NCBI GenBank assembly: GCA_028716005.1
Contig: JAQUQQ010000004.1
Coordinates: 1 to 35,651, forward strand
Reading direction: 5' to 3'
Length of the DNA: 35,651 nucleotides
DNA from: Candidatus Moraniibacteriota bacterium
GTDB taxonomy: Bacteria > Patescibacteriota > Minisyncoccia > Moranbacterales > UBA11712
Shown here: positions 15,874-22,681 of the stretch, piece by piece
Position numbering within the stretch: the first letter of the stretch is position 1
Layout: each line of letters opens with the position of its first letter
The notes under the pieces: generated by a model
Databases searched by the model: none
Told to the model about the DNA's origin: nothing
What the model saw: the letters and a program-made list of their open reading frames with translations, nothing else
Program-made: the position numbers and the translations under genes

Positions 15874-16062
15874 AACAATTTACGCCTAAACTCCGACTTT
15901 TCGCCGGAGCATGGCATCTAAAACCAACCAAGATTTAGTCTCCTCGTCGGAGCACCTTGGTTGGTCATATCCTGAAAGGGATATGGGTGGCCTGAAAGGG
16001 TCATCGTCGGCGGGGAGTTTTGTGTTTTCCGCTGGCACTTTAACCGGCTAAAGGAATCCAAA
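15874..16062 (+). ncRNA. Candidate structured 5' leader
   Basis: Within this untranslated leader CTCCGAC (15890-15896) can pair with GTCGGAG (15945-15951), or CTCCG with the nearer CGGAG, giving two exclusive folds. CAACCAAG (15926-15933) can pair with CTTGGTTG (15955-15962), which would compete with the first pairing. ATATCC...GGATAT forms a further hairpin near 15968-15985, and the sequence CCTGAAAGGG occurs twice. An AGGA ribosome binding site lies at the end. Alternative pairings suggest a regulatory leader, but it matches no riboswitch class I know. Confidence 0.4.
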
Positions 16063-17877
16063 ATGAAAAACAAAAGAGCAGCCGCAATCCTGGCCATTAC
16101 ACTTCTCTTCGCTGCGGTTTCTCCGGCTCTGGCTGCCACGAAAGTCAATCGCTCAAATATTGTCATCACTCAAATTGACGGCACCACCATCACCGCAATG
16201 AAAGGCAGCGCAGCCTACATCATCAATGCTGAAAGAGCAACTCTTAAGAATGCCAAGAATAAAACCGCCACCCTCGACCAGTTTTTTACGGGAGATCAAA
16301 TTGATGTTTCCGGAACCAGAGGAACAGACGGCGCCATTATCGCCAAAACCATCCAGAACCGCTCCCTCAAAGATGAAAGCCTCACTCGCGGAGCCATCAC
16401 CGACGCTTCCGTTGCCGCCAATGCCAACATCTCCGCTTCCAAATTGAACCTTTCGAATGCCATCACGGGAGATGATATCCAAAGCCACACTATAACGAGC
16501 GACAAATTGGCCGACGGCATCACTCTCACCACCGGAAACATCACCAATCTCAACCTTGGAACCCACACCATCTCTGACGGAAACTTCACGGGGAACTGGA
16601 ATTGGAACGGTGGAAGTCTTTCCAATATGATAGACCTTTCCGCTACCGGAAACATCTCGGCTCTCACCTTTACTTCCACCCAGACCACTGGAACCGCCCC
16701 TTTCACCGTTGCTTCCGCAACCAAAGTCGCGAACCTCAACGCCGATCTTTTGGATGATCTCCATGTCTCAACAATCGGAGGAGTGAGCGTCATCCCCGCC
16801 ACCGATTCTTCGGGAAACCTGACCCTCACTAATGCCAAACTAAATATCGGAACCCTGAAGCTTGATTCCCAAACCACTGCTCCCTCAGCCGAAGAAGGGA
16901 AAATTTATTACAACTCCACCCAAAAAACCGCCAAGATATACAACACCCAGGCCAGCTCGACTGATGAATACCTGGATGTTTCCACCGACCCCCATGTCCA
17001 GCCCACTAGTTGCCCCGATGGGTACGTTCCCGTTCCCGGAGATGTCCGCTACGGCACCGGTGGTGGATTCTGCATCATGAAGTATGAGGCTAAATGTGAT
17101 TTTGATAATGATGGGGTTGGAGACACTTCGCCGGCGACAAACAGCCACGACGGCTACGACAATAGTTCACAAGCCTGTACCGCATTGCACGTCAAGTCGC
17201 TTGCAACAGGCTATCCTATTGTCAACATTTCCCAGACCACTTCTATTTCTTACTGCTCCGGCCTCGGCGCTGGTTACCATCTCATCACCAACAACGAGTG
17301 GATGACGATGGCCAGGAACATTGAGAACATTGGTGACAACTGGACGTCGGGGACAGTGGGAACAGACGGACTTTTTCGGGGGCATTCTGACAGTGTTCCT
17401 AATGTGGCTCTGACAGCTAATTCAGACGATTCACAGGGTTATGAAGGCACCGGACAATCAGCACCCTCAGAGCAAAGAAGAACGTTTACTCTTTCCAACA
17501 GTGAAACGGTTTGGGATATTGCAGGAAACATGTATGAGTGGATTTTCGATACGATTAAAAGAAAAGATGAGCCTCATTCAATCACTGGTCCTGATAATAG
17601 TTGGAGTCAGGAAGAATTTGATACGATCGACAATTATGGAACGATGAGTTATGCCAGTTTGCGTCCGGGAAATCCTGGCTGGAATTCGACACAGAATATG
17701 GGAAAGCTTAACACAATATATAATCCGAACGGCGATACGGGTACAACTATCTATGCCTTTATGCGTGGAGGATTTTTTCGCGATGGTACTGTCGCTGGCC
17801 TCTTTACAATACGTTTAGATGATACTCCTAGTAGTTCATATAATACTCGCAGTTTTCGCTGCGTATACCGCCCGTAA
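16063..17877 (+). CDS. Secreted protein with FGE-sulfatase/C-type-lectin-like C-terminal domain
   Basis: This encodes 604 residues. A signal peptide ending in ALAA covers 1-25. Residues about 30-105 resemble a small beta domain. A Thr/Ser/Asn-rich stretch of short repeats (about 110-300: ANISASKLNLSNAITGDDIQ and similar) looks like a beta-helical stalk. The C-terminal 270 residues are an FGE/SUMF1-type domain with the motifs NNEWMTMARNIE, VWDIAGNMYEWIFD and MRGGFF, ending SFRCVYRP. In CPR bacteria such domains are targets of diversity-generating retroelements. It is probably displayed on the surface as a binding protein. Its Cys and Asn-rich segments also fit an extracellular location. Confidence 0.85.
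   Translation: MKNKRAAAILAITLLFAAVSPALAATKVNRSNIVITQIDGTTITAMKGSAAYIINAERATLKNAKNKTATLDQFFTGDQIDVSGTRGTDGAIIAKTIQNRSLKDESLTRGAITDASVAANANISASKLNLSNAITGDDIQSHTITSDKLADGITLTTGNITNLNLGTHTISDGNFTGNWNWNGGSLSNMIDLSATGNISALTFTSTQTTGTAPFTVASATKVANLNADLLDDLHVSTIGGVSVIPATDSSGNLTLTNAKLNIGTLKLDSQTTAPSAEEGKIYYNSTQKTAKIYNTQASSTDEYLDVSTDPHVQPTSCPDGYVPVPGDVRYGTGGGFCIMKYEAKCDFDNDGVGDTSPATNSHDGYDNSSQACTALHVKSLATGYPIVNISQTTSISYCSGLGAGYHLITNNEWMTMARNIENIGDNWTSGTVGTDGLFRGHSDSVPNVALTANSDDSQGYEGTGQSAPSEQRRTFTLSNSETVWDIAGNMYEWIFDTIKRKDEPHSITGPDNSWSQEEFDTIDNYGTMSYASLRPGNPGWNSTQNMGKLNTIYNPNGDTGTTIYAFMRGGFFRDGTVAGLFTIRLDDTPSSSYNTRSFRCVYRP
17760..17877 (+). other. Putative DGR variable region
   Basis: The last 39 codons of the FGE-type gene have the layout of a C-type-lectin variable region (RGG, AGLFTI, TPSSS, SFRC anchors). 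Positions normally Asn in templates are here TTT, CGC, GAT, GTC, CGT, GAT, GAT, AGT, TAT, CGC and AGT, all ending in T or C. That is the signature of adenine mutagenesis of AAY codons. No reverse transcriptase or template repeat was seen in this window. Confidence 0.55.
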
Positions 17878-17927
17878 ATTTTTCCAATATTCAATTTCAG
17901 AAAATATAAATTTTTCAAAGGAATACA

Positions 17928-17957
17928 CAAAAACAGCATCAAACCGGGCGCTGTTTT
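17928..17957. terminator. Bidirectional terminator
   Basis: AAACAGC at 17931-17937 pairs with GCTGTTT at 17950-17956. Four T's follow on the plus strand and TTTTTGT on the minus strand. It ends the surface-protein gene and would also end a minus-strand transcript started at copy G. Confidence 0.75.
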
Positions 17958-18008
17958 AATATTTGCCTTTCTGTCGCACAACGTTTCCTAAAGTCGAACT
18001 TTAGAAAT

Positions 18009-18062
18009 TATTCAGAAGTCTCTAATTTTTCTTATCCTATCACTCCTCATCTTTTGGGCAAG
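18009..18062 (-). repeat. Interspersed promoter/stem-loop repeat, copy G
   Basis: On the minus strand: TTGCCC, 16 bases, TAGGAT with a preceding TG, then a degraded stem-loop (TAGAGACTTCT). The promoter block is nearly the same as those at 150-180 and 11725. Downstream on the minus strand there is a hairpin (CTAAAGT/ACTTTAG near 17990-18005) and then the terminator at 17928-17957, with no gene between. Confidence 0.6.
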
Positions 18063-18184
18063 GGGGGAGTTTGTTGAAAAAACGGTCGAAGGGCCGCCTT
18101 TTCCAATTTTCCCTGGTTCGCAAGGTCCTGGCCTTCGCAAAAGTCGGGTCTTGACGAGAAAAAGAGGTATAAGAAAATTTTTTC

Positions 18185-18221
18185 AAAAAAGGTCACAGTC
18201 CCTCCCCCGGAGACTGTGACC
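18185..18221 (-). terminator. Rho-independent terminator
   Basis: GGTCACAGTC at 18191-18200 pairs perfectly with GACTGTGACC at 18212-18221; six T's follow on the minus strand. It ends the gene at 18254-19117. Confidence 0.9.
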
Positions 18222-18230
18222 TGGTGTTCG

Positions 18231-18251
18231 CGCTGCTGAGCAGCGTTTTTT
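18231..18251 (+). terminator. Short plus-strand terminator-like hairpin
   Basis: CGCTGC (18231-18236) and GCAGCG (18240-18245) form a tight stem with a three-base loop, followed by six T's. No plus-strand gene lies just upstream; it may insulate the minus-strand gene. Confidence 0.5.
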
Positions 18252-18253
18252 CC

Positions 18254-19117
18254 CTAGGCGGCCTTGCGAGCGAACCCGAGATCGCGGATAAGATGGCTCT
18301 TTCCGCTTTCCTTCAATTTCGCGGCGATGAGGCCGTTGAAGCGCACCGGCATCTTGGACTTGCGGTGGATGAAATGCCTCCGCCAGCCCTTCACCGTGTT
18401 GCAGATGCCGGAGGAAATCATCCTCGCTTTCCAAGCCGACTTGAAGCCGTCGGCTTCGAACTGAACCTCGAAAATCGCTCCCTTGAAATCGGTGTTCCAC
18501 TCGAACCGTCCCGGGCTCTCGGCAAATTTGTTGTTCATTATTCTGCCGACGAAAACTTTTGCTCGGATAAGGGTCTTGACGGCCTGAATTCGCCGGGCCA
18601 GCTTTTCCCGCGCGAGTTCTGAAGCGGCGTCATATTGCATCAGAAGACGCTGGTGAGCGATGGCCGGGCTCAAGCTGTTCGTGCAGACGACATAAACTTC
18701 GCAGTTGCGCGAAAGCGTCTGCAGGGCGCGTGGTTTTTCTTTGAGCAGACTCTTTTTCGAAGGCTCATTTTTCGGCTTGGGGCGAGGGGAAGCTACTCGC
18801 GGATTCGCGGCCAACCACTCGAGCCTGGACCGCTTCATCTGCTGTGTCCGCCAGGATTTCACCATTCGCCGAATCCAGACTTCGCACTGGCGGGAGCCTT
18901 GGAAATTCGGATGGCGGCTCACTTCCGCGTACCAATCCGAGGCCAACACGGCCGCCCGGACATTGCCGTGTTCGATCACCAGCGATGCGAATTCGGCTGT
19001 CCCCGCGAAAGCCTTCAGGTCAAAATAATACTGCTTGGGCAAGCGGCGTCTTCTTTTCTTTTCCGCTTTGCCCCGCCTCAAAAGTCGCTGTTTTTGGATC
19101 TTCGACGCTATCGACAC
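18254..19117 (-). CDS. Basic protein, function unknown
   Basis: This encodes 287 residues starting at GTG 19117, with AGGAG seven bases upstream. The N-terminus is very basic (RRGKAEKKRRRRLPK), which suggests nucleic-acid binding. A central segment contains CEVWIRRMVKSWRTQQMKRS, and another basic, proline-rich linker covers about 110-135. The C-terminal half has FEWNTDFKGAIFEVQFEADG, probably a beta-sheet. I do not recognise a family. It has its own strong terminator. A TATAAT on the minus strand near 19273-19278 could be its promoter; no convincing -35 was found. Confidence 0.7.
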   Translation of the reverse strand: MSIASKIQKQRLLRRGKAEKKRRRRLPKQYYFDLKAFAGTAEFASLVIEHGNVRAAVLASDWYAEVSRHPNFQGSRQCEVWIRRMVKSWRTQQMKRSRLEWLAANPRVASPRPKPKNEPSKKSLLKEKPRALQTLSRNCEVYVVCTNSLSPAIAHQRLLMQYDAASELAREKLARRIQAVKTLIRAKVFVGRIMNNKFAESPGRFEWNTDFKGAIFEVQFEADGFKSAWKARMISSGICNTVKGWRRHFIHRKSKMPVRFNGLIAAKLKESGKSHLIRDLGFARKAA

Positions 19118-19306
19118 GTTTGGTCTCCTCTTGGCTGAAGGTTTTTCCTGTTTTATACTCTGCCGCAGACCTCCTTTGTATTTTTACGGAAAAAACCGGA
19201 ACGCGTTTTTTTTGCGAGGACGTGTTTTGCTTGTCCGGCAAAAAGAAAACGCGAGATTGGACCGGCTTTGACCATTATACAAAGGAAATCAAAATCAGAA
19301 GTCATA

Positions 19307-19732
19307 TTAAAAGAGCTGAAAACGTGACCAAAACCTAGCATAAGGCATATTCACTGTCAAAACCTGAAACAAAAAAAGGCTTTGAAAAAGCCTGAAAAAT
19401 GCGGCTTCCCCTGACGGATATATTCCGCCGCCTGAATATTCCTCAGATGGAAACGAAAATAGAAATATTATCTTTTGCCAATCAGTCCATAAAAATTTGA
19501 CCGGCTTGATCTTCCTGATTTTATGCGAAAGCAAGAAATAATTGACGAGAGAGAAAAATCCGAAAAAGATAATTGATAGAATCAAGAGGATTTTCCAGTC
19601 CAATGAAACCGGAATGGGGGCGGTTACCGTTCTCGCGATATTGTTTTCAGTCGGCAAAAAATGGGGCTTGGCGATATTCCATTTGCTCCTTGTCCGGATT
19701 GACGATGACTCCTCTGAAAGATATTGACCCAC
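19307..19732 (-). other. Open frame after the permease gene, doubtful
   Basis: A 141-residue frame contains a good membrane helix (WKILLILSIIFFGFFSLVNYF) followed by basic residues. It also stays open upstream to about 19790, where it reads DWRLPFHLDIRQIPVGQ. It lacks an ATG start and a ribosome binding site, and a strong terminator (19371-19393) falls inside its end. It may be a decayed gene, or a chance frame in the trailer of the operon. Confidence 0.25.
19371..19393 (-). terminator. Terminator of the arsR-permease operon
   Basis: AGGCTTT at 19377-19383 pairs with AAAGCCT at 19387-19393 around GAA, and on the minus strand six or more T's follow. It lies about 390 bases after the permease stop. 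Confidence 0.75.
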
Positions 19733-19781
19733 CGGAATCTGACGTATGTCGAGATGAAATGGCAGACGCCAGTCTTTTTTT

Positions 19782-20753
19782 TTATTTTCCCAAAATCAGG
19801 TTGAACAGATATCCGGTGAAGATTATGCCGATTCCGACAATGCCGGCAAAGATGGCAATCAGCCTCGTTTTCATCACTTTTTTCAAAATCATAAATTCTG
19901 GGAGAGATAAGCCTGTGACAGCCATCATGAAAGCCAGCGTCGTTCCCATACTCACTCCCTTTTCCGTCAGAACGCTTACGAGAGGTATTATGCCAGCCGC
20001 GTTGGAATAAAGCGGAATGCCAATGAGAACCGCGAGCGGCACAGAATACCAATTCCCATTGCCTGCATATCTAGCCAGAAAATCAGTCGGCACATAACCG
20101 TGGATCCAGGCTCCGATGCCGATTCCCAAAACGATATAAAGCCAAACTTTTCGGATAATTTCCCAAGTGTAGCTTCTCGCATAATCCGTTCGCTGTTTCC
20201 AGGTCAGCGAGGGCAAGGACAGTTTTCCGTTTTGGTTGCTTTTATACACAAATTCTTCGACCAGATTTTCCACCTTGAGATGCCCGATAACGATTCCGGA
20301 AAAAATGGCGATGACGAGTCCGCTCGCGATATACAGCAGGGCAATTTTCCAACCAAAAAGACCAAAAAGCAAAACCAGCGCCACTTCGTTGATCATCGGC
20401 GAAGCGACCAAAAAGGAAAAGGTGGTTCCCAGCGGCACTCCGGCTTCCAGAAAACCGAGGAAGAGGGGAATGGCGCTGCAAGTGCAAAAAGGCGTGATGA
20501 TTCCGAGAAGCGAGGCCAGGACATTGCCAAAATATTTTTTCTCGCTGGAAAGTATGGTTCTGATTTTTTCAGGCGGCAGAAAGGATCGGATGATTGAGAC
20601 AACGAAAATTATCACCGCGAGCAGCAGGAAAATCTTGATGGTGTCAAAAATGAAAAAATTAACCGCGCTCGCCAGCAAGGTTTTTTGAGCGATGCCGAAA
20701 ACAGAATAGGTCAGCCAATCGGCAAAAATTTGCACGGGATAGAATATATTCAT
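19782..20753 (-). CDS. Permease of the ArsP/DUF318 family
   Basis: This encodes 323 residues with about eight hydrophobic segments. The first half contains the conserved TPFCTCSAIPLFLGF and GTTFSFLVASPMINEVALVL; the second half repeats the theme with GIPLYSNAAGIIPLV and GTTLAFMMAVTGLSLPE. This tandem layout is typical of the PF03773 permeases, some of which export organoarsenicals or other metal-linked compounds. The CxC in the first motif is a likely metal or metalloid contact. It is the third gene of an operon with an ArsR-type regulator and a thioredoxin-like protein, two bases apart from the latter. The substrate is unproven; arsenic, copper and zinc compounds are all possible. Confidence 0.88.
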   Translation of the reverse strand: MNIFYPVQIFADWLTYSVFGIAQKTLLASAVNFFIFDTIKIFLLLAVIIFVVSIIRSFLPPEKIRTILSSEKKYFGNVLASLLGIITPFCTCSAIPLFLGFLEAGVPLGTTFSFLVASPMINEVALVLLFGLFGWKIALLYIASGLVIAIFSGIVIGHLKVENLVEEFVYKSNQNGKLSLPSLTWKQRTDYARSYTWEIIRKVWLYIVLGIGIGAWIHGYVPTDFLARYAGNGNWYSVPLAVLIGIPLYSNAAGIIPLVSVLTEKGVSMGTTLAFMMAVTGLSLPEFMILKKVMKTRLIAIFAGIVGIGIIFTGYLFNLILGK

Positions 20754-20755
20754 AA

Positions 20756-20989
20756 TTATTTTTCCAGCAGCTCTTTTATTTCTTCAGCATTCGGTACTCG
20801 TCCAGAGATCTTGGCTTCCCCGTCAATGACCAAAGCCGGCGTTCCCATAATGCCATAGCTCATAATATCTTGAATTTCGGTGACTTTTTCTATATCCGCT
20901 TTTATTTCCAATTCCTCCAATGCTTGCTTCGTGTTGGCTTCCAGCCTCTGGCAATTGGGGCAACCTGTCCCTAGGATTTTGATATTCAT
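20756..20989 (-). CDS. Small thioredoxin-family protein
   Basis: This encodes 77 residues: a minimal thioredoxin fold with CPNC at positions 10-13 and a cis-Pro in GTPALVIDG. It belongs to the redox-active disulfide protein 2 type, which is commonly found between an ArsR regulator and a DUF318 permease. It probably supplies or removes a disulfide or binds metal for the permease. It starts four bases after the arsR stop. Confidence 0.9.
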   Translation of the reverse strand: MNIKILGTGCPNCQRLEANTKQALEELEIKADIEKVTEIQDIMSYGIMGTPALVIDGEAKISGRVPNAEEIKELLEK

Positions 20990-20993
20990 AGGA

Positions 20994-21302
20994 TTATCTG
21001 ATTATTTGATTGAACAGCGACTTATATTTTTTGATGGCCTTTCGGTCTAGGGAATAGCGGATGAAATTTCCTTCCCGCTTTTCTGTCAAAAGCCCGATTT
21101 TTTTCAGCTGCTTGAGATGATGCGAAACCAGCTTGTCCGATATTCTAACCGCGGGGACAATCTCGCAAACACATTTTGAACCGCTTTGAAGAACGCAAAG
21201 AATCTTCAGCCGGTTCGGATCGGCAATGGCTCGCAGAAAGGCATATACTTTTCCGACATTGGCTGCTTCCGCAGAGCTTTTTGCACAACATTTGAATTTC
21301 AT
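20994..21302 (-). CDS. ArsR-family metal-sensing repressor
   Basis: This encodes 102 residues. A winged helix covers about 20-95 (FLRAIADPNRLKILCVLQSG, then KLVSHHLKQLKKIGLL). The sensor motif is KCVCEIV with Cys44 and Cys46 in the recognition-domain helix, as in ArsR/SmtB proteins of the As(III)/Cd(II) type; Cys5, Cys6 and Cys36 may add ligands. It is the first gene of the operon and lies seven bases downstream of a perfect palindrome that overlaps the -10, so it should repress its own operon until metal binds. No Shine-Dalgarno is visible. Confidence 0.93.
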   Translation of the reverse strand: MKFKCCAKSSAEAANVGKVYAFLRAIADPNRLKILCVLQSGSKCVCEIVPAVRISDKLVSHHLKQLKKIGLLTEKREGNFIRYSLDRKAIKKYKSLFNQIIR

Positions 21303-21308
21303 AAAAAA

Positions 21309-21360
21309 ATACTATTCTAATTTATATTAGAATAGTATATCTATTCGTAAGATGTGTCAA
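21309..21360 (-). promoter_or_regulatory. arsR promoter and operator
   Basis: ATACTATTCTAAT (21309-21321) and ATTAGAATAGTAT (21326-21338) are perfect 13-bp arms around four bases. On the minus strand the consensus -35 TTGACA (21360-21355), a 17-base spacer and TACTAT (21337-21332) place the -10 inside the right arm. Confidence 0.85.
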
Positions 21361-21387
21361 AAAAGTTGGGAAGTCGATTTGGGGTAT

Positions 21388-21420
21388 AAAAAATAACCCT
21401 TTGTATAAGGGCTATTTTTT
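21388..21420. terminator. Bidirectional terminator at the left element boundary
   Basis: CCCTT (21397-21401) pairs with AAGGG (21407-21411), and the flanking AAATA/TATTT extend the stem with one mismatch. T-tracts follow on both strands. It separates the ars operon from the GIY-YIG gene and abuts the left attachment repeat. Confidence 0.7.
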
Positions 21421-21425
21421 TCAAG

Positions 21426-21439
21426 GCTCCCGGGACAGG
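21426..21439 (+). repeat. Left attachment repeat (attL-like)
   Basis: The 14-bp GCTCCCGGGACAGG is identical to the tRNA-Asn 3' end at 31746-31759. The bases on either side differ from the right copy. Confidence 0.8.
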
Positions 21440-21457
21440 TATCCTTCGCTCGGTATC

Positions 21458-21772
21458 CTACGCCTTCGGCTTCGGAGTACCATGCTTCGGACTACCATGG
21501 CGTCCTTCAGAAAAATCCTTCGCCAAGGCCGCAGAAACAAATCTTTTATAGGCAAATGCTTTTCCAGATCCTGATTTCAGATAAAGTTCAAAATCTCTTG
21601 CTTGTTTTTCAGTTTCAAAAGCGCAATACCAAGCCAACTTCCAAGGAATATGCGGCCTTGTTGATTTTACTTGACCGATATTATGCAACTTTAATCTTTC
21701 CTTTAGATTATTTGTTGAACCAAAATAAAAAATGTGAGATTTTGAGCTTAGCAAAATATAAGTATAATGCAT
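21458..21772 (-). CDS. GIY-YIG domain protein
   Basis: This encodes 104 residues from ATG 21772. The GIY-YIG signature is altered to YTYILLSS...FYFGSTNNLKERLKLH, with the Arg and His helix kept, so it is close to the small GIY-YIG proteins often seen in bacteria (UPF0213 type). The C-terminal tail (GRHGSPKHGTPKPKA) is low-complexity. An extended -10 (TGGTATAAT, minus strand, 21808-21800) lies 28 bases upstream. It is the leftmost gene of the element. Whether it cuts DNA is unknown; related small proteins are often annotated as nucleases. Confidence 0.8.
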   Translation of the reverse strand: MHYTYILLSSKSHIFYFGSTNNLKERLKLHNIGQVKSTRPHIPWKLAWYCAFETEKQARDFELYLKSGSGKAFAYKRFVSAALAKDFSEGRHGSPKHGTPKPKA

Positions 21773-21815
21773 ACAAAAAACCAAGGCTTATCTCAGAATA
21801 TTATACCATTTTGGC

Positions 21816-21983
21816 ATGCAATTCCGTAGCCTTGGCGAAGGATTGCTCCCCCTAGCTGACGAACTTGGAACTCTCGATTGGAAGAATATAAAGCACCAAT
21901 TCAAATATTTTATGGAAGCTATGCGAGAAAGTTGCGCGATCATAACGCCGCCGGGCGTCCCCGCGATAGCGGGGCTTGAGTGA
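21816..21983 (+). other. Possible gene remnant
   Basis: A 55-codon frame from ATG 21816 reads LADELGTLDWKNIKHQFKYF and then runs into two strong hairpins (CCCCGC/GCGGGG 21959-21974; CTTGAG/CTCAAG 21975-21991). The sequence looks protein-like in its middle, but there is no ribosome binding site and no family I recognise. It may be the broken end of a former gene. Confidence 0.25.
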
Positions 21984-22090
21984 AGCTCAAGGCGAAGCGA
22001 CAGCAAGCGCGCCCGCATAACGCCTTTCTGCACGCTCGATGCGAAAGAAAGGCTTTCCCTTTCAAAGGGGGCTGGGGTTGTATAAAATGC

Positions 22091-22213
22091 GCGAAAACAA
22101 ATGTCGCACAACTTCCGTTTCTTGCGACATTCATTCCTTGATTTCCAAAAGTGAAAAAGAATGTTGCAAAAACAAAGTTGTGCGAGAGCTTGACCCCTTG
22201 CGTTTGTTTTCGC
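22091..22213. repeat. Long nested fold-back structure
   Basis: Three nested arm pairs lie in register: GCGAAAACAAA (22091-22101) with TTTGTTTTCGC (22203-22213); TCGCACAACTT (22104-22114) with AAGTTGTGCGA (22175-22185); TTGCGACATTC (22122-22132) with GAATGTTGCAA (22159-22169, one wobble). GTTT/AAAC links the inner two. It lies just before the promoter of the zinc-ribbon gene. Confidence 0.75.
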
Positions 22214-22221
22214 TTTCCGAC

Positions 22222-22249
22222 TTGACATGCTTTCAGTACCTGCTATAAT
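22222..22249 (+). promoter_or_regulatory. Promoter of the zinc-ribbon/P63C operon
   Basis: TTGACA at 22222-22227, a 16-base spacer with TG one base before the -10, and TATAAT at 22244-22249. This is the best promoter match in the window. Confidence 0.85.
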
Positions 22250-22288
22250 TGTCTTAGATAAAGGTAGTAAACTTCTTGATGCAAATGC

Positions 22289-22672
22289 ATGCAAACAAAA
22301 GAGCTGTACAAAATATGCGCAACGCAAAGCGAATGCATAAAAAGCATTGAGCAAGCGAGATGGCACGGAAAACCAGAGTGCCCATATTGCCATTCAAAGG
22401 CTGCTACGGCTGTTTCCAGAGAAAACCGCTATCATTGCAATGCCTGTAATACTTCTTTTAGTGCAACTGTCGGGACGATTTTTCACAAAACGAAGATCGA
22501 CTTTCAAAAATGGTTTTGGGCAATTTCACTTATCATCAACAATAAAAATCATATTACCTCAAGAAATTTATCGAGAATAATTGGCGTGAGCCCAAACACT
22601 GGATGGTTTATGCTAAAGCGTATTAATAACGCAATAAAAGAGCAGAATGAATTAATAATTGCTTTATCCTGA
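22289..22672 (+). CDS. IS1595-like transposase N-terminal protein without catalytic domain
   Basis: This encodes 127 residues. A zinc ribbon (CPYCHSK ... YHCNACNTSFS) is followed by TVGTIFHKTKIDFQKWFWAI and a helix-turn-helix with SPNTGWFMLKRI. This is the standard front end of IS1595/ISXO2 transposases, which continue into a DDE-type domain; here the frame stops and the next gene is a P63C-domain protein nine bases later. It could be a truncated transposase or a DNA-binding protein reusing this module. No terminal inverted repeats of an insertion sequence were found around it. No Shine-Dalgarno precedes ATG 22289. Confidence 0.8.
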   Translation: MQTKELYKICATQSECIKSIEQARWHGKPECPYCHSKAATAVSRENRYHCNACNTSFSATVGTIFHKTKIDFQKWFWAISLIINNKNHITSRNLSRIIGVSPNTGWFMLKRINNAIKEQNELIIALS

Positions 22673-22681
22673 TTAAAACTT

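Noticed and set aside
16153-16877. Long minus-strand frames under the surface-protein gene
   Set aside because: They are antisense to a repetitive, Thr/Ser-rich coding region, which creates open frames by composition, and have no start signals.
18224-19338. Several plus-strand frames of 100-170 codons
   Set aside because: They are antisense to the GTG-started basic protein with its own AGGAG site and terminator.
22289-22672. Complete IS1595 insertion sequence
   Set aside because: There is no DDE domain and I found no terminal inverted repeats around it.
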